A stretch of DNA of 64,000 nt. Source: Pseudomonadota bacterium (GTDB lineage: Bacteria; Bdellovibrionota; Bdellovibrionia; Bdellovibrionales; JACTMU01). The notes beneath the pieces are model-generated. The model was not told the DNA's origin. It saw nothing but the letters and a program-made list of their open reading frames with translations, and ran no database searches. Shown in pieces: positions 54,276 to 63,387 of this stretch. A program made the position numbers and the translations under genes. The stretch spans positions 42,469 to 106,468 of the forward strand of contig JACTMU010000111.1 in the NCBI GenBank assembly GCA_014584465.1, in the 5' to 3' direction. Position 1 is the stretch's first letter. Each line of letters begins with the position of its first letter.

Positions 54276-54410
54276 GCTTTTTGACAATCTGTCTGATATT
54301 GTGCGCAGTGAGATCGAAGGTGCCCCCCTGGATCGTCCCTTTTTGAAAATCTGAATTGCGCATGGTAGATTTCTTCTATATAAATATAAATAGTTTGATC
54401 ACAGGAAACA

Positions 54411-55178
54411 ATGAAAGATGAGGATGTTGTTGTGACTGTTTTGCACGTTAGAGGGAAAGATGGTGGTGCCTTTGAACTGAAAAATATTTTGGAAAGAGAG
54501 CGCATCAATGTCATTTCCCTACCCTCTTTGAATGAGGGGGTGCAAGACGTTGATCTTCTCAGTTCGGATCTCATTCTCATTGATGTTGCAGAGGCCATGC
54601 GATTAGAAGATGCGATGCAGGAGTTGAGCTGGGTCCGAAAGAATCTAAATAGATCCATTCCTGTTGTTCTGATTTTTTCGATCTGCAATGAAGAGGCATT
54701 TGTACAGGCGTTGGAGCTCGGCGCTGATGACTACTTTCTTAGGCCTATCAACAGTTCCATTTTCCTGCGAAAGATACGATTGCTCATGGCACGAACCTCA
54801 TCAAGATCCACTCAAAGTGAGATCGTTCGCGTGGGAGGCTTGGCCTTAAATGTGCTCAACCATGAGTTGTTTCTATTTGATGAACGCGTGGCTCTGACGT
54901 TGACCGAATTTCGCATGCTGAAGGAGCTTGTACTGAGTTTGAATCGGGTGGTCACTCGAAAAAAATTGAGCCAAAATATCTTTCAGGGGATCAATGTGAG
55001 CAGTCGTACGCTCGACGTTCACATGTGCGCTCTAAGAAAGAAGTTGAGGAGCCTTGGCTCAGTGATTCGAACCATTCGAGGCATTGGCTATGTTCTGAGC
55101 GAAGAGGAATGTGGTGCAAAGCTGTTGGAGGGTTCAAATTGGTCGAAATCATCAAATTCGGTAACACAGGCAGTATAG
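54411..55178 (+). CDS. OmpR-type regulator with degenerate receiver
   Basis: 255 residues. The N-terminal 125 residues have the receiver fold. Asp58 (LILIDVAEA) is present, but the N-terminal acidic pair is missing, and the conserved Lys of the KP motif is Arg111 (DDYFLRPIN), so ordinary phosphorylation is doubtful. Residues about 138-232 are a winged helix: LTLTEFRMLKELV, VVTRKKLSQNIF, SSRTLDVHMCALRKKL and IRTIRGIGYVL. It probably binds DNA. Such atypical receivers can work unphosphorylated or via other signals. No cognate kinase is adjacent except the hybrid kinase 1 kb away. Confidence 0.85.
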   Translation: MKDEDVVVTVLHVRGKDGGAFELKNILERERINVISLPSLNEGVQDVDLLSSDLILIDVAEAMRLEDAMQELSWVRKNLNRSIPVVLIFSICNEEAFVQALELGADDYFLRPINSSIFLRKIRLLMARTSSRSTQSEIVRVGGLALNVLNHELFLFDERVALTLTEFRMLKELVLSLNRVVTRKKLSQNIFQGINVSSRTLDVHMCALRKKLRSLGSVIRTIRGIGYVLSEEECGAKLLEGSNWSKSSNSVTQAV

Positions 55179-55394
55179 AGAATTTTCAAAGGCTGTGTCG
55201 TCAGGCACTCAATTCGGTCCCACCTTGACACCAGGGTTGAAGAGAAGAAGATCTCTTCCCACTGTGCCTAAATCCTTGAATTTTCAGCTGAAAGCAGACT
55301 GTCTCGTGGAGCTTTCAGTTTTGGCCCACTTCTTGAAGTGGTCGAAAACCAGAAGTGACTCTGGGGGCAGAGTTACAAAAAGAGGGGGGATCAA

Positions 55395-56807
55395 ATGAGA
55401 AAAATAGTTACGCTGCTTGCGGCGCTTTCCATGGTTGCAGGAAGCAGCACGGTCTTTGCGGGTCCCAGGGACTTCTATCTCAATTCATGCACAGAGGCTG
55501 ACAATGATCATGTTGAGACCCTGGTACAGCGAAAACACAATGTCTTAAATCAACTTTATTCGGCAAAACCAAGAAAGACGCAAAAGTTTATGGCGCTCTA
55601 TCGTGAGCGAGATTGGCTTAGAGATCTTTTGTTGATCATCAATGAAACTCACTATCATATGTCACTTGTTACAGTGCAAACTGAAGTTCAGGTGGGTGCC
55701 TTTGTTGAGATGCTCACGTCGATCCGAGAGGGGCGGTCAGACATCTTATCTGCGCAGTCACGCTTTCAAAGTGAGATTGAGGCACCTTCGAGTCAAGAAG
55801 ATGACGATCTTTCCAATTTCCAAAGATATCAGTCTCGGCTTCAAGAGATGGCGCAAGATGACGATCAGTTCATAGGCAGCATTTCTCGACAGCAGGGAGA
55901 GCTTACACCATGGGCTGATGGGGAGATGGCCCAGATCAAGAAGAATCAGTTGAGTCGCCTTAAAACTCTCCAAGTGCAAAATCAGGGCATGATCCGAGAG
56001 GACCTAACGGTTGTAGGTTCATTCGATGTCATTGGAGACGTATCCGTCGGAATTTGGACCAATGTTCAAGTTGATGTGACCATCTCCATCTTTGATGAGT
56101 CAGATCTCGCTCGCAGGATTGAAAATAGGATCCATTCAATTACACAACAGATTCGTGCTCAATTCTTTGGAGATTCAGAAATCGATGAGAAGTTTGAACG
56201 ATTGAACATGATTCTTGGCAAACTCAAGATGGCTAAAAAGATCGAGAATCTATGTGAGAGAATTGCAGATCTTGATGAGAACAATGATCGATTGAATCAG
56301 CGCGTCCTTGGACTTAAGATTCGTAATGAGGTTTTGCGTGACTCCAATAGAAGATTGAGAGCGGCCAACATTGACCTTCACACGGCTCACATCAACCTCT
56401 TTGGAGCGTTCAAACGAGCCAAAGCAAAGATTCATGATAAGAATCAGAGAATCAAAGAGAAAAATGAGCGAATTGATCATCTTGAAACTCGTGTGACACG
56501 ATTGAAAGAGGAGGTTGAATCCCTAAGATCGAGTGGCCAAAAGGTGGAAGAACTTAAAGAGCGACTTGAAAGGAAGAATCAAGAGATTCAATCACTTAAG
56601 GAAGAGGTCAAGAAGGTCTCTGAGCTTGAGCAAAAACTTGAGAATAAGAAGAATCACATTCAGGACCTTGAACAGCGCTTGGAGAATAAAAAGAGCCAGG
56701 TCCAAGATCTTGAACAGAAACTTGAGATCAAAAAATCTAAGATTCAGGATCTCGAAGCCGAGATTGAGCGTCTTAAAGAAAAGATCAAAGAGTTGCGCGG
56801 TCGATAA
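55395..56807 (+). CDS. Exported coiled-coil protein with C-terminal repeats
   Basis: 470 residues. A signal peptide (about 1-22, ending VFAGP) is followed by a helical body (about 25-290) and a long coiled coil (about 290-468). The C-terminal part carries short degenerate repeats built on LEQKLENKK-IQDLEQRLE, at about 14-residue spacing (four copies from residue 410). One segment (about 205-232, VVGSFDVIGDVSVGIWTNVQV) is beta-like and could be an insertion. The Shine-Dalgarno sequence is a G-rich run directly before the ATG. It probably forms a periplasmic or surface rod; function unknown. Confidence 0.75.
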   Translation: MRKIVTLLAALSMVAGSSTVFAGPRDFYLNSCTEADNDHVETLVQRKHNVLNQLYSAKPRKTQKFMALYRERDWLRDLLLIINETHYHMSLVTVQTEVQVGAFVEMLTSIREGRSDILSAQSRFQSEIEAPSSQEDDDLSNFQRYQSRLQEMAQDDDQFIGSISRQQGELTPWADGEMAQIKKNQLSRLKTLQVQNQGMIREDLTVVGSFDVIGDVSVGIWTNVQVDVTISIFDESDLARRIENRIHSITQQIRAQFFGDSEIDEKFERLNMILGKLKMAKKIENLCERIADLDENNDRLNQRVLGLKIRNEVLRDSNRRLRAANIDLHTAHINLFGAFKRAKAKIHDKNQRIKEKNERIDHLETRVTRLKEEVESLRSSGQKVEELKERLERKNQEIQSLKEEVKKVSELEQKLENKKNHIQDLEQRLENKKSQVQDLEQKLEIKKSKIQDLEAEIERLKEKIKELRGR

Positions 56808-56821
56808 CGACCGCTCCATTC

Positions 56822-56857
56822 AAGTAGTGGCTTGCGTACATCCCGCAGCCACTACTT
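56822..56857. terminator. Hairpin between convergent genes
   Basis: AAGTAGTGGCT (56822-56832) pairs with AGCCACTACTT (56847-56857), with extra GCG/CGC pairs inside. It lies between the coiled-coil and protease genes. There is no T run on either side, so intrinsic termination is uncertain. Confidence 0.5.
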
Positions 56858-56921
56858 CTGCTTTCCAGTCATTTCACTCCGACCGCGGAGTTCACCCAGG
56901 ACCGTCTCGATGCCACCCCGC

Positions 56922-58136
56922 CTACTGATTGAGGACTGTTTGTTGTGCATCCATCAATCCCGATCCTTGGACTGAGAGTGAATATCCAAGGTCTATGGCG
57001 AGAAATCCAAGGCTTGAAGCAGCAATCTTGAGAGCGGCGACACCGGTGACGTGGGGAGCCGCCATCGAAGTCCCACTGATCGTGGAATAGCTTCCATCCT
57101 TCCAGGTGGAGTAGATGGAGACGCCAGGAGCAGAGTAATCTTTGGCGGATAAACCAAAGTTGGACCAAGTTGGAAAGTGGTCCGAGCTGTCCGTTGCAGC
57201 TACGGCAATGACCGAGGAATAGCCAGCTGGGATGTGATTGGAGATATCATCACCTTCATTGCCGGCTGCGACGACAACGAGAATTCCAAGTGAGGTTGCA
57301 GTTTCAATGGCCGTTTTCATCGGAGAGGGAGAGTTGGGATCCCCCGTGGCACCAAGACTCATGTTGATGACGTCGGCACCAGCATTGATGCAGGCGTGGA
57401 TTCCATCGGTGACATCGGAGAGATAACCAGAACCTCTCTTATCAAGAGCTTTTACGGCATAGAGGCTAGCCTCTGGCGCAACACCTATGGTGCCAATGCT
57501 GTTGTCGAGGGATGCAATGATTCCTGCCACATGCGATCCATGCCCATTGTCATCATCCCATTGTGTTGGATTTACCTTTCCTCGATTCATAACAAAGTTT
57601 CTGCCGCCCACAATGTTTGCGGAGAGATCTGGGTGAGTTTCGTCAATTCCCGTGTCTACAACGCAGACCGTGGTTCCTGATCCACGATGAACTTCATGGG
57701 CAAGATTTGCACCAATACGAGATATGCCCCAGGGTGTTTGTTGAGCAGGTTGGGTTGAACCACCACCTCCAGGACTTCCGGGTTTGCCCTTTTCTTGAAA
57801 CTCTTCGGGATCCACAAGATTGAGAACAACATCGTCATAAAACTCCACATTTTGAAATCGATGACGAAGTCCTTCAAGGGCTGCAGAAGGAATCTGAGCT
57901 ACAACTCCATCTATAAAGTCGAGATTGCGAACGACATGTCCACCGTTTTGAGAAATATCTTCTTTAAGATCATCAAGAGCACTACCAAGAATCACCATTC
58001 GTGTGAGAGTCGTGGCCGATTTTGGAGCCTCACTTTCTAGATTATTTTTATTTGCGCTGTCACCGCTGTTGGAACATCCAACGCCCACTGTGAAGACAAG
58101 TAGTGTTAAAGCAATTTTTACTGTAATTCGTGTCAT
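56922..58136 (-). CDS. Subtilisin-family serine protease lipoprotein
   Basis: 404 residues. The lipoprotein signal has lipobox VGVGC (Cys21). Residues about 40-110 resemble an inhibitor-I9 propeptide (MVILGSALDDLKEDISQNGG; VVAQIPSAALEGLRHRF). The S8 catalytic domain has Asp161 (VVDTGIDETHPDL), His199 (NGHGSHVAGIIA) and Ser357 (SGTSMAAPHVTGVAAL), a complete triad. A lipid-anchored protease at the cell surface or outer membrane is expected; the propeptide suggests self-activation. It is divergent from a large propeller lipoprotein gene with 518 bases between. Confidence 0.93.
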   Translation of the reverse strand: MTRITVKIALTLLVFTVGVGCSNSGDSANKNNLESEAPKSATTLTRMVILGSALDDLKEDISQNGGHVVRNLDFIDGVVAQIPSAALEGLRHRFQNVEFYDDVVLNLVDPEEFQEKGKPGSPGGGGSTQPAQQTPWGISRIGANLAHEVHRGSGTTVCVVDTGIDETHPDLSANIVGGRNFVMNRGKVNPTQWDDDNGHGSHVAGIIASLDNSIGTIGVAPEASLYAVKALDKRGSGYLSDVTDGIHACINAGADVINMSLGATGDPNSPSPMKTAIETATSLGILVVVAAGNEGDDISNHIPAGYSSVIAVAATDSSDHFPTWSNFGLSAKDYSAPGVSIYSTWKDGSYSTISGTSMAAPHVTGVAALKIAASSLGFLAIDLGYSLSVQGSGLMDAQQTVLNQ

Positions 58137-58160
58137 TGGTTTTACCCCTTTGTTTGTACT

Positions 58161-58189
58161 GTTTCAGAATCTCTTTTGATGTTTCAGAA
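58161..58189. promoter_or_regulatory. Two GTTTCAGAA direct repeats 20 bp apart
   Basis: GTTTCAGAA at 58161-58169 and 58181-58189 are spaced two helical turns apart, just upstream of the protease start (58136). A related GGTTCAGAA lies near 58323. They could be tandem operator sites for one regulator. The remainder of the 518-base divergent region holds one good promoter (58469-58496) and no gene. Confidence 0.35.
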
Positions 58190-58468
58190 CGATACGTTGG
58201 CGACCATCTACAGTTCTGATAAGCAACTCGGGTGCCAAATGAATAACAGGCGGTCAGGAGCACCTGGTGAGAGTGTTGCCATCAAAAGAAGATTTGCCTT
58301 GAGAGTCTTGTCGTGCGTTTACGGTTCAGAATGGAAATGGCTTTGACAACCGACCAGCGAAAATCGGCGGCAATGGAGTTGTTTCTTCATAAAGTTATTT
58401 TACTTCGTTAGTTGTAATTCGATCTCAATTTGAGACATGTCAATTCAACACATCTTTATGAGTAAAAA

Positions 58469-58496
58469 TTGACATACCACACTATTCGACTAAAAT
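58469..58496 (+). promoter_or_regulatory. Sigma-70-type promoter for propeller lipoprotein 2
   Basis: TTGACA (58469-58474), a 16-base spacer and TAAAAT (58491-58496) give a near-consensus promoter about 160 bases before the chosen start at 58655. Confidence 0.55.
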
Positions 58497-58654
58497 AGAA
58501 ACAGCGATCCCACCCGTCTGTTCACATGATTGCCGTATGCAGTCCGTCTTTGAATTTCACTTTAGAATGAGTGTCTCAGGAAGCCTCGTTTCACCTCTCC
58601 TTTGGTGAACAGGTGTGCTCCATGAGATCAAATATCTTGTTTGTGGAGGTCGAT

Positions 58655-61012
58655 ATGGGAAGTCTAAAGAGATCCGTCGAATCGTTTTGGGTTCAGAACT
58701 GCAATCAAATGGGTCGGGATGTCAGACTCCAGACTGGGCTTCTCATTCTTTGCCTTATGCTCTCAGGTTGCAAAGTTGCAACCTCATTCCTCACAGAGGG
58801 CTCTTTGAAATCTCAAGATTTTGATCATGTTTGGGATGGAGAAAATGGATCGGATCACCTCGGATCTGAAGATCCAATCATTGACGATGAAGCGCCCGTG
58901 GATCAGCCGGTAAGTCAAGAAGAGGGAGGTCTACCTTCTGGATCACTCCCACCTGAATCTCCGGATCAATCCGCGACAGAAGTTTTGCCGGTCGGCCCCT
59001 ATTGGAAAGCCATGCCGCTGACTTCTCAAGCCCAGTATGATTCCGGGCTGTCGGGTGGAGAGGGCATGCAGATGATTCGTGCCATTGAATATGCTCCCTC
59101 CAATCCCGATGTCGTCTACTTTTCCGTCGATACCTCTCAAGTTTGGAAATCTGTGGATGGTGGCACAAGCTGGGTCTCAAAGAGAGTTGGGTACTCTGCT
59201 CAAGGGGGACTTGCCATTGGTGTTGATCCACTCAATGAAAACGTCGTTTTTGTCAGTGGGTGCTTTTCGGCAAGCTCCCTCTCTGGGATCTACCGAAGTC
59301 TCAATGGCGGGGACTCTTGGAGTCTCGTGAAAGAGACCATCTACAAACAGTTGGACTTTGCTCATCCTGTCCAAGGGGACCACTATGCGTTTGACCCCAA
59401 TAGTTTTAATGGAACTCAGCACATGACCATCTATGCTGCCACAAATGGTGAAGGAGTAATGAAATCCGTTGATGGAGGTACGACTTGGAAGACATTGGCT
59501 CTTGCGGGATCGACTGTGCTTGATACAAAACTTCACAGAATTGGCTCAACGGTCACTCTCTACGTTACAACGACCAATGGTATCAAAAAAATTGTCGAAA
59601 AGAGTGACGGATCCGTTGCAACTTCGTCCTTAGGCACATTTGCAGACTATTCTGTAACCATTGAGCTAAATCCTCAAGCCAGCTTTGATCAAGACATCCT
59701 CTATGTTGCGGCTCGAACAGAGGGGATTTACAAATCCACCAATGGTGGAGCATCTTTCTTTGCGATCAACAATGGTGTTCAATTGGGTCAGGAGTTTCGA
59801 TTCATTCAAATGAGCCCAGCCAATTCCAATGTTCTTTTCGTGAAAGCCAGTGACTTGAATCCCTACTACTCAACGGACGCTGGAGCAACATGGTCTCAGA
59901 GCATTTCACTCGATCAGGATCAGAGCTCACTCTTCAGTCGAATCTTTCCAGCACGAGCCCTACCACTTGCGCTTCATCCGAAAGATAGTGCCGTTGCCAT
60001 TGGTACCTTTTGGGATGGTGCGCCTCGAAAGACAATCGATGGCGGAAAGAATTGGTTCTATTCTGGTCATGGTTACATGGGAGGCCGCCGTGGACACAAC
60101 AAATCTTCAATCTCGTTTCATCCGCAGAATCAAGATCAATACACCTACTTCTTGCTTGATTATGGTCCCTTTTCGACCACCAACAATGGAGCGAGTTTCT
60201 CTAAGGTGAATCTCGGTGTGCGTGGGCTTGACATTCGGTCTTCGCCCGCAGGCGACATACATCCGACGAATCGAAACATCATTGTGACCTCTGGGGGCTT
60301 TTGGGCTTCTCATACGCTTCTTCGATCCTCAGATGGAGGACGATCGTGGAGCGTCGCAAAGGATTCCAATGGTGCAGACATTACTGGAGATTTTCACTAC
60401 ACACGATTCAATCCAAACAATCCCAACTATGTCTATGTTGGAGGTGAAGCGGAGAGTTGGATCAGCGATGACACCGGGTTGAGCTGGAGGAAGCTAGCTG
60501 GAAAGAGCATCCATCTGAAGGCCACAAAAAATGGAGACATCCTCTTTGCCGTTGAAGGAAATAATCTCCTTCGATCTGATGACCGTGGGACCAACTGGAG
60601 AGTCCTTACGGCGTTGCCGGGTTTCGATCTTCGAGATATAGATATTGATCCAGATGATGCAAATCGCATTTACGTTGCAAGTTCGCAAGACTTCTATGTT
60701 TGGAACGGACAGAAGTGGACCCCAACGGGTCTTGCTGGAGGGCTCACATCTCAGTTCAAACGCTCCTTGGCGCCTCGTATGATCATCGTTGATCCGACCA
60801 ATGGAAATAACATCTATGTTGGAATTCGCGATGCCACCTATGCTCATCGCCACGAATTCGTCTTTCAGTCAAGCGATCGGGGAGAGACTTGGAGCTCAGC
60901 CAGATACAACCTCCCACCCAACTCTTCGGTTGAATCTATGGGCATCAACCCCCACAATGGTCAAGTTCATCTTTGCACTTCTCACGGGAATTTCCTATTG
61001 ATCAATGAGTAG
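58655..61012 (+). CDS. Large beta-propeller lipoprotein with Asp-box (BNR) repeats, copy 2
   Basis: 785 residues from the ATG at 58655, which has GGAGG five bases ahead; this leaves a long n-region before the lipobox LMLSGC, and the ATG at 58709 gives a more usual signal but no Shine-Dalgarno. After an acidic Ser/Pro linker (about 90 residues), the body has about eleven Asp-box motifs (SVDGGTSW, SLNGGDSW, SVDGGTTW, STDAGATW, SSDGGRSW, SDDRGTNW, SSDRGETW). It aligns with the 31199 gene over the whole propeller part, for example GGEGMQMIRAIEYAP against GGEGLQAVQTIAFAP, VGVDPLNENVVFV, and YMGGRRG against FMGGRRS. Both end SHGNF. A surface glycan- or protein-binding or -cleaving role is likely; activity not shown. 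Confidence 0.85.
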   Translation: MGSLKRSVESFWVQNCNQMGRDVRLQTGLLILCLMLSGCKVATSFLTEGSLKSQDFDHVWDGENGSDHLGSEDPIIDDEAPVDQPVSQEEGGLPSGSLPPESPDQSATEVLPVGPYWKAMPLTSQAQYDSGLSGGEGMQMIRAIEYAPSNPDVVYFSVDTSQVWKSVDGGTSWVSKRVGYSAQGGLAIGVDPLNENVVFVSGCFSASSLSGIYRSLNGGDSWSLVKETIYKQLDFAHPVQGDHYAFDPNSFNGTQHMTIYAATNGEGVMKSVDGGTTWKTLALAGSTVLDTKLHRIGSTVTLYVTTTNGIKKIVEKSDGSVATSSLGTFADYSVTIELNPQASFDQDILYVAARTEGIYKSTNGGASFFAINNGVQLGQEFRFIQMSPANSNVLFVKASDLNPYYSTDAGATWSQSISLDQDQSSLFSRIFPARALPLALHPKDSAVAIGTFWDGAPRKTIDGGKNWFYSGHGYMGGRRGHNKSSISFHPQNQDQYTYFLLDYGPFSTTNNGASFSKVNLGVRGLDIRSSPAGDIHPTNRNIIVTSGGFWASHTLLRSSDGGRSWSVAKDSNGADITGDFHYTRFNPNNPNYVYVGGEAESWISDDTGLSWRKLAGKSIHLKATKNGDILFAVEGNNLLRSDDRGTNWRVLTALPGFDLRDIDIDPDDANRIYVASSQDFYVWNGQKWTPTGLAGGLTSQFKRSLAPRMIIVDPTNGNNIYVGIRDATYAHRHEFVFQSSDRGETWSSARYNLPPNSSVESMGINPHNGQVHLCTSHGNFLLINE

Positions 61013-61024
61013 CTCAAACTGCCT

Positions 61025-62173
61025 TCACTTTGAATATGGACAGGATGATTTGATCACAATTCTACGGTTGTCATTCAAATAGTAACCATCACGAGAGCGC
61101 AACAGATAGATGGGATTCTTAGGGTCTGGTTCAATCAACTGCCGTAAGCGTTTGATTGTGACATAGATTTTGTTGTCATGAATCAGGGGATCGTATTCAC
61201 ACTTCCAAAGTTTATGTACGATTTGGTCTTTATCTTGGGGTAGGCCGATCTTGTTGGCAAAGAGCTCCAGAAGATCTCGTAGGATGTGCTGGCCCTTGAT
61301 CGCGACTCTCCCCAGCTCGCGCTCATTGATCTCAATCTGTTCTCCAAAAGAGATCTCAAGATCTGTGCCTGTCGAGGCACTTCGATTGATCCTCGTCAAC
61401 AGTCGGTCAACTTTGAGGGCCATGAACTTAAGGTTCTTTCGGTCTATGAGAGTGGCGGCAAGTTCCAGGTAAGTCAAAGCCTGCTCGTGTATGCCAAGAT
61501 TCAAATAGAGTTCTCCATAGTAATAGAGTATGGAACAAGTAAGAGAACCATCGTAAGTTCCTGTCGTTTCGCTACGAAGGCCATCGAGAATGAGTTTGGC
61601 CTCGTCATACTCTTTAACAGTCAATAAAAGCCAGACTCTTCGAAGTTTGAGGAGGGGCTTAAGCTCTGAGATCTGGTGTTCCTCAATCAAATGGTGAAGC
61701 ACTGAAACAGTCTCAGTCGCAATCCGAGTTTCCTGTCTTTCAAGATAACAGGTTAACTTTCCGAGAATTCCACATGCAACGTCACGATGTTTTTGTTCCT
61801 CTAGGGCACGTGCGATTGTCGATTCAAAACTGTTGAGCGCCTGATCAATTCGACCCTGGTTGAATTCACAAATGCCAAAGACGTAGTGAAAGCCCGAGGA
61901 TATCTCAAATTCGTTCACATGGGCATGTCGAAAGATCTCTAGGGCAACTTCGGAGGCCTTTTGTACTTCAAGGCGCTCTCCATAAATTCTCAAGAGAAGA
62001 GTTGCCGCATCTTGATAGGTCTGCCAAATCTTGTGATTTCTAGCCTGTTCACGAGCGTTCACAAGCATTTCGATTGCTTTGTCGAAGTCAACGACCTTCA
62101 TGTAAAGCTTTGCGCTTTCCAAGAATTGAGTCAGCTCCGTGACCTCTTGGTGAATCGGATTCCTTTCCCGCAT
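61025..62173 (-). CDS. TPR regulator with C-terminal winged helix
   Basis: About 382 residues from the ATG at 62173 (no clear Shine-Dalgarno; upstream in-frame starts exist). Residues 10-275 are helical repeats of TPR type with ALNSFESTIARALEE and EQALTYLELAATLID among the clearer ones. Residues about 285-375 form an OmpR-type winged helix: ILRDLLELFANKIG, IVHKLWKCEYDP, DNKIYVTIKRLRQLIE and LLRSRDGYYLN. This is a transcription factor with TPR sensing or partner-binding part, the domain order opposite to that of AfsR/SARP proteins. It is convergent with the propeller gene by 12 bases. Confidence 0.75.
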   Translation of the reverse strand: MRERNPIHQEVTELTQFLESAKLYMKVVDFDKAIEMLVNAREQARNHKIWQTYQDAATLLLRIYGERLEVQKASEVALEIFRHAHVNEFEISSGFHYVFGICEFNQGRIDQALNSFESTIARALEEQKHRDVACGILGKLTCYLERQETRIATETVSVLHHLIEEHQISELKPLLKLRRVWLLLTVKEYDEAKLILDGLRSETTGTYDGSLTCSILYYYGELYLNLGIHEQALTYLELAATLIDRKNLKFMALKVDRLLTRINRSASTGTDLEISFGEQIEINERELGRVAIKGQHILRDLLELFANKIGLPQDKDQIVHKLWKCEYDPLIHDNKIYVTIKRLRQLIEPDPKNPIYLLRSRDGYYLNDNRRIVIKSSCPYSK

Positions 62174-62315
62174 GATTAAAATTAGAGCATACCGACGTCC
62201 AGAAACAAAGATCAAAGTTGAGCGCGGCGAGAAAACGGTGCGGCACGTCAACGAAGTGAATAATCAGTTTCTCATGATTCAGATGGCTCAAACTGCAAGT
62301 TTAAGTGCTGCACTC

Positions 62316-62830
62316 CTAAGGTAGATATTGGTCACTGACACATCGGAGGCTCTGGATCTTCCTTTCAATTTCATCATCTCGTTGGGTAAGGTTTTGAAAA
62401 CTCTTTTCGGTCCAATCTTTGAGCTCTTTGATGGCGTTGATCATGGCCCAAGAAGATAGGACTGCTGTTGAGACTGAGAAAACCGTTTTTCTCTTCAGAA
62501 ACTGCATCAGGAATGACTTTTTGCACCTCTTGTGCAATGCCTCCCACATAAGGTTTTGTTGAATCTGCGCCAACGGGGTTATCGCTTCTATAGTGAAAAC
62601 GAACCGTATCAATCTGAAGAATCTGATCCAAACCGTATTCGTAAGAGCCATCGATCTTTTTAAGTCTCAAATCCGAAGGAACGGTCCAAGCAATATCTCC
62701 TGCAGCTCGATAAGATTGGTGGGCTGAGATGAGATCTCAACGTGATTGGAGCGATGACGAGATCGCATTGGGGCCACTTGGAAAATTCCTCATTGCAACT
62801 TGAAAACTTCCAACCTTTATTTCGGCAGAG
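62316..62830 (-). pseudogene. Decayed tail-fibre-like gene with S74 chaperone domain
   Basis: Reading the minus strand, one frame gives SLQSR, an in-frame stop (62737-62739), then ISAHQSYRAAGDIAWTVPSD, LRLKKIDGSYEYGLDQILQI, PYVGGIAQEVQKVIPDAV and NGFLSLN. The continuation MINAIKELKDWTEKSFQNL lies in another frame after a shift near 62455-62475. Together they match the peptidase S74 intramolecular chaperone that ends phage tail fibres and bacterial surface adhesins (LKK--, GFIAQEVQKV-P, AIKEL). One stop and one frameshift mean that the gene is dead. Only about 170 residues remain. Confidence 0.7.
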
Positions 62831-62902
62831 ATCATTGATCACAAATTAGGATTTCCGGACAAACCAGAGGAGATGGTTTCTGAGGGGTTTGGAAAGGGAG
62901 CA

Positions 62903-63115
62903 TTAGGCGTTTGGGTTGATTTTTTTACCTCCACGCTGGATCCGTTTGTATTTCGCAAAAATCTGATCAAATGTTCCGTTGTAGTAGGCGCAACGAATGC
63001 GTAAAGCTTTGTTACCATTGATTTTGTACCACCAGGCGCCGGATCGTTTCATCCGCACATGACAGACGCACATGACAGATGAATTTATTGGCTGATTCGA
63101 TTCCGCCAGAACCAA
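62903..63115 (-). pseudogene. Fragment, possibly C-terminal end of a transposase
   Basis: A 70-residue frame ends with MKRSGAWWYKINGNKALRIR, then CAYYNGTFDQIFAKYKR. The AWW - N - LR-RC - YNGTFD pattern resembles C-terminal tails of some bacterial transposases, but the family could not be named. No inverted repeats or upstream catalytic part are present. It overlaps the end of the hipA remnant in another frame. Confidence 0.3.
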
Positions 63116-63387
63116 GCGGAGGTTCTTCTGACTTTTTTGTGGTCAAGAACGAAACCAGGGTCTTCATCCGTAGTTTTTATGAACTGTAGTGCCCCCACAC
63201 AATCTCTCCCAACAACTTCTAACAAGTCGAATACTTGATCGCTCGTTGCGTGCATCCGGGCTGCGATTAGCTGTCTTATTGAAATGCCGTCGGGCAGAAG
63301 GTTGTCAAAGTAAGCATATACTCGACCCCCCTCATATGCCTCCGCTCGAAGAGGGAGGCTTCGAGATATTGGGAATGAATTTTGCAT
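63085..63387 (-). pseudogene. hipA remnant (type II toxin kinase, N-terminal part)
   Basis: Residues 1-80 of this 100-codon frame read ISRSLPLRAEAYEGGRVYAY, FDNLLPDGISIRQLIAARM, and VFDLLEVVGRDCVGALQF. They match the HipA N-subdomain (SLPL - Y-G--V--FF-NLLPEG, GGDC-GAL). The first 30 or so residues and the whole kinase domain are missing, and the last 20 residues are unrelated. No HipB antitoxin gene is nearby. It is therefore a broken toxin gene, not a functional toxin-antitoxin system. Confidence 0.7.

Noticed and set aside
63085..63387. Functional HipAB toxin-antitoxin system
   Set aside because: The kinase domain and the antitoxin gene are missing; only a fragment of the HipA N-subdomain remains.
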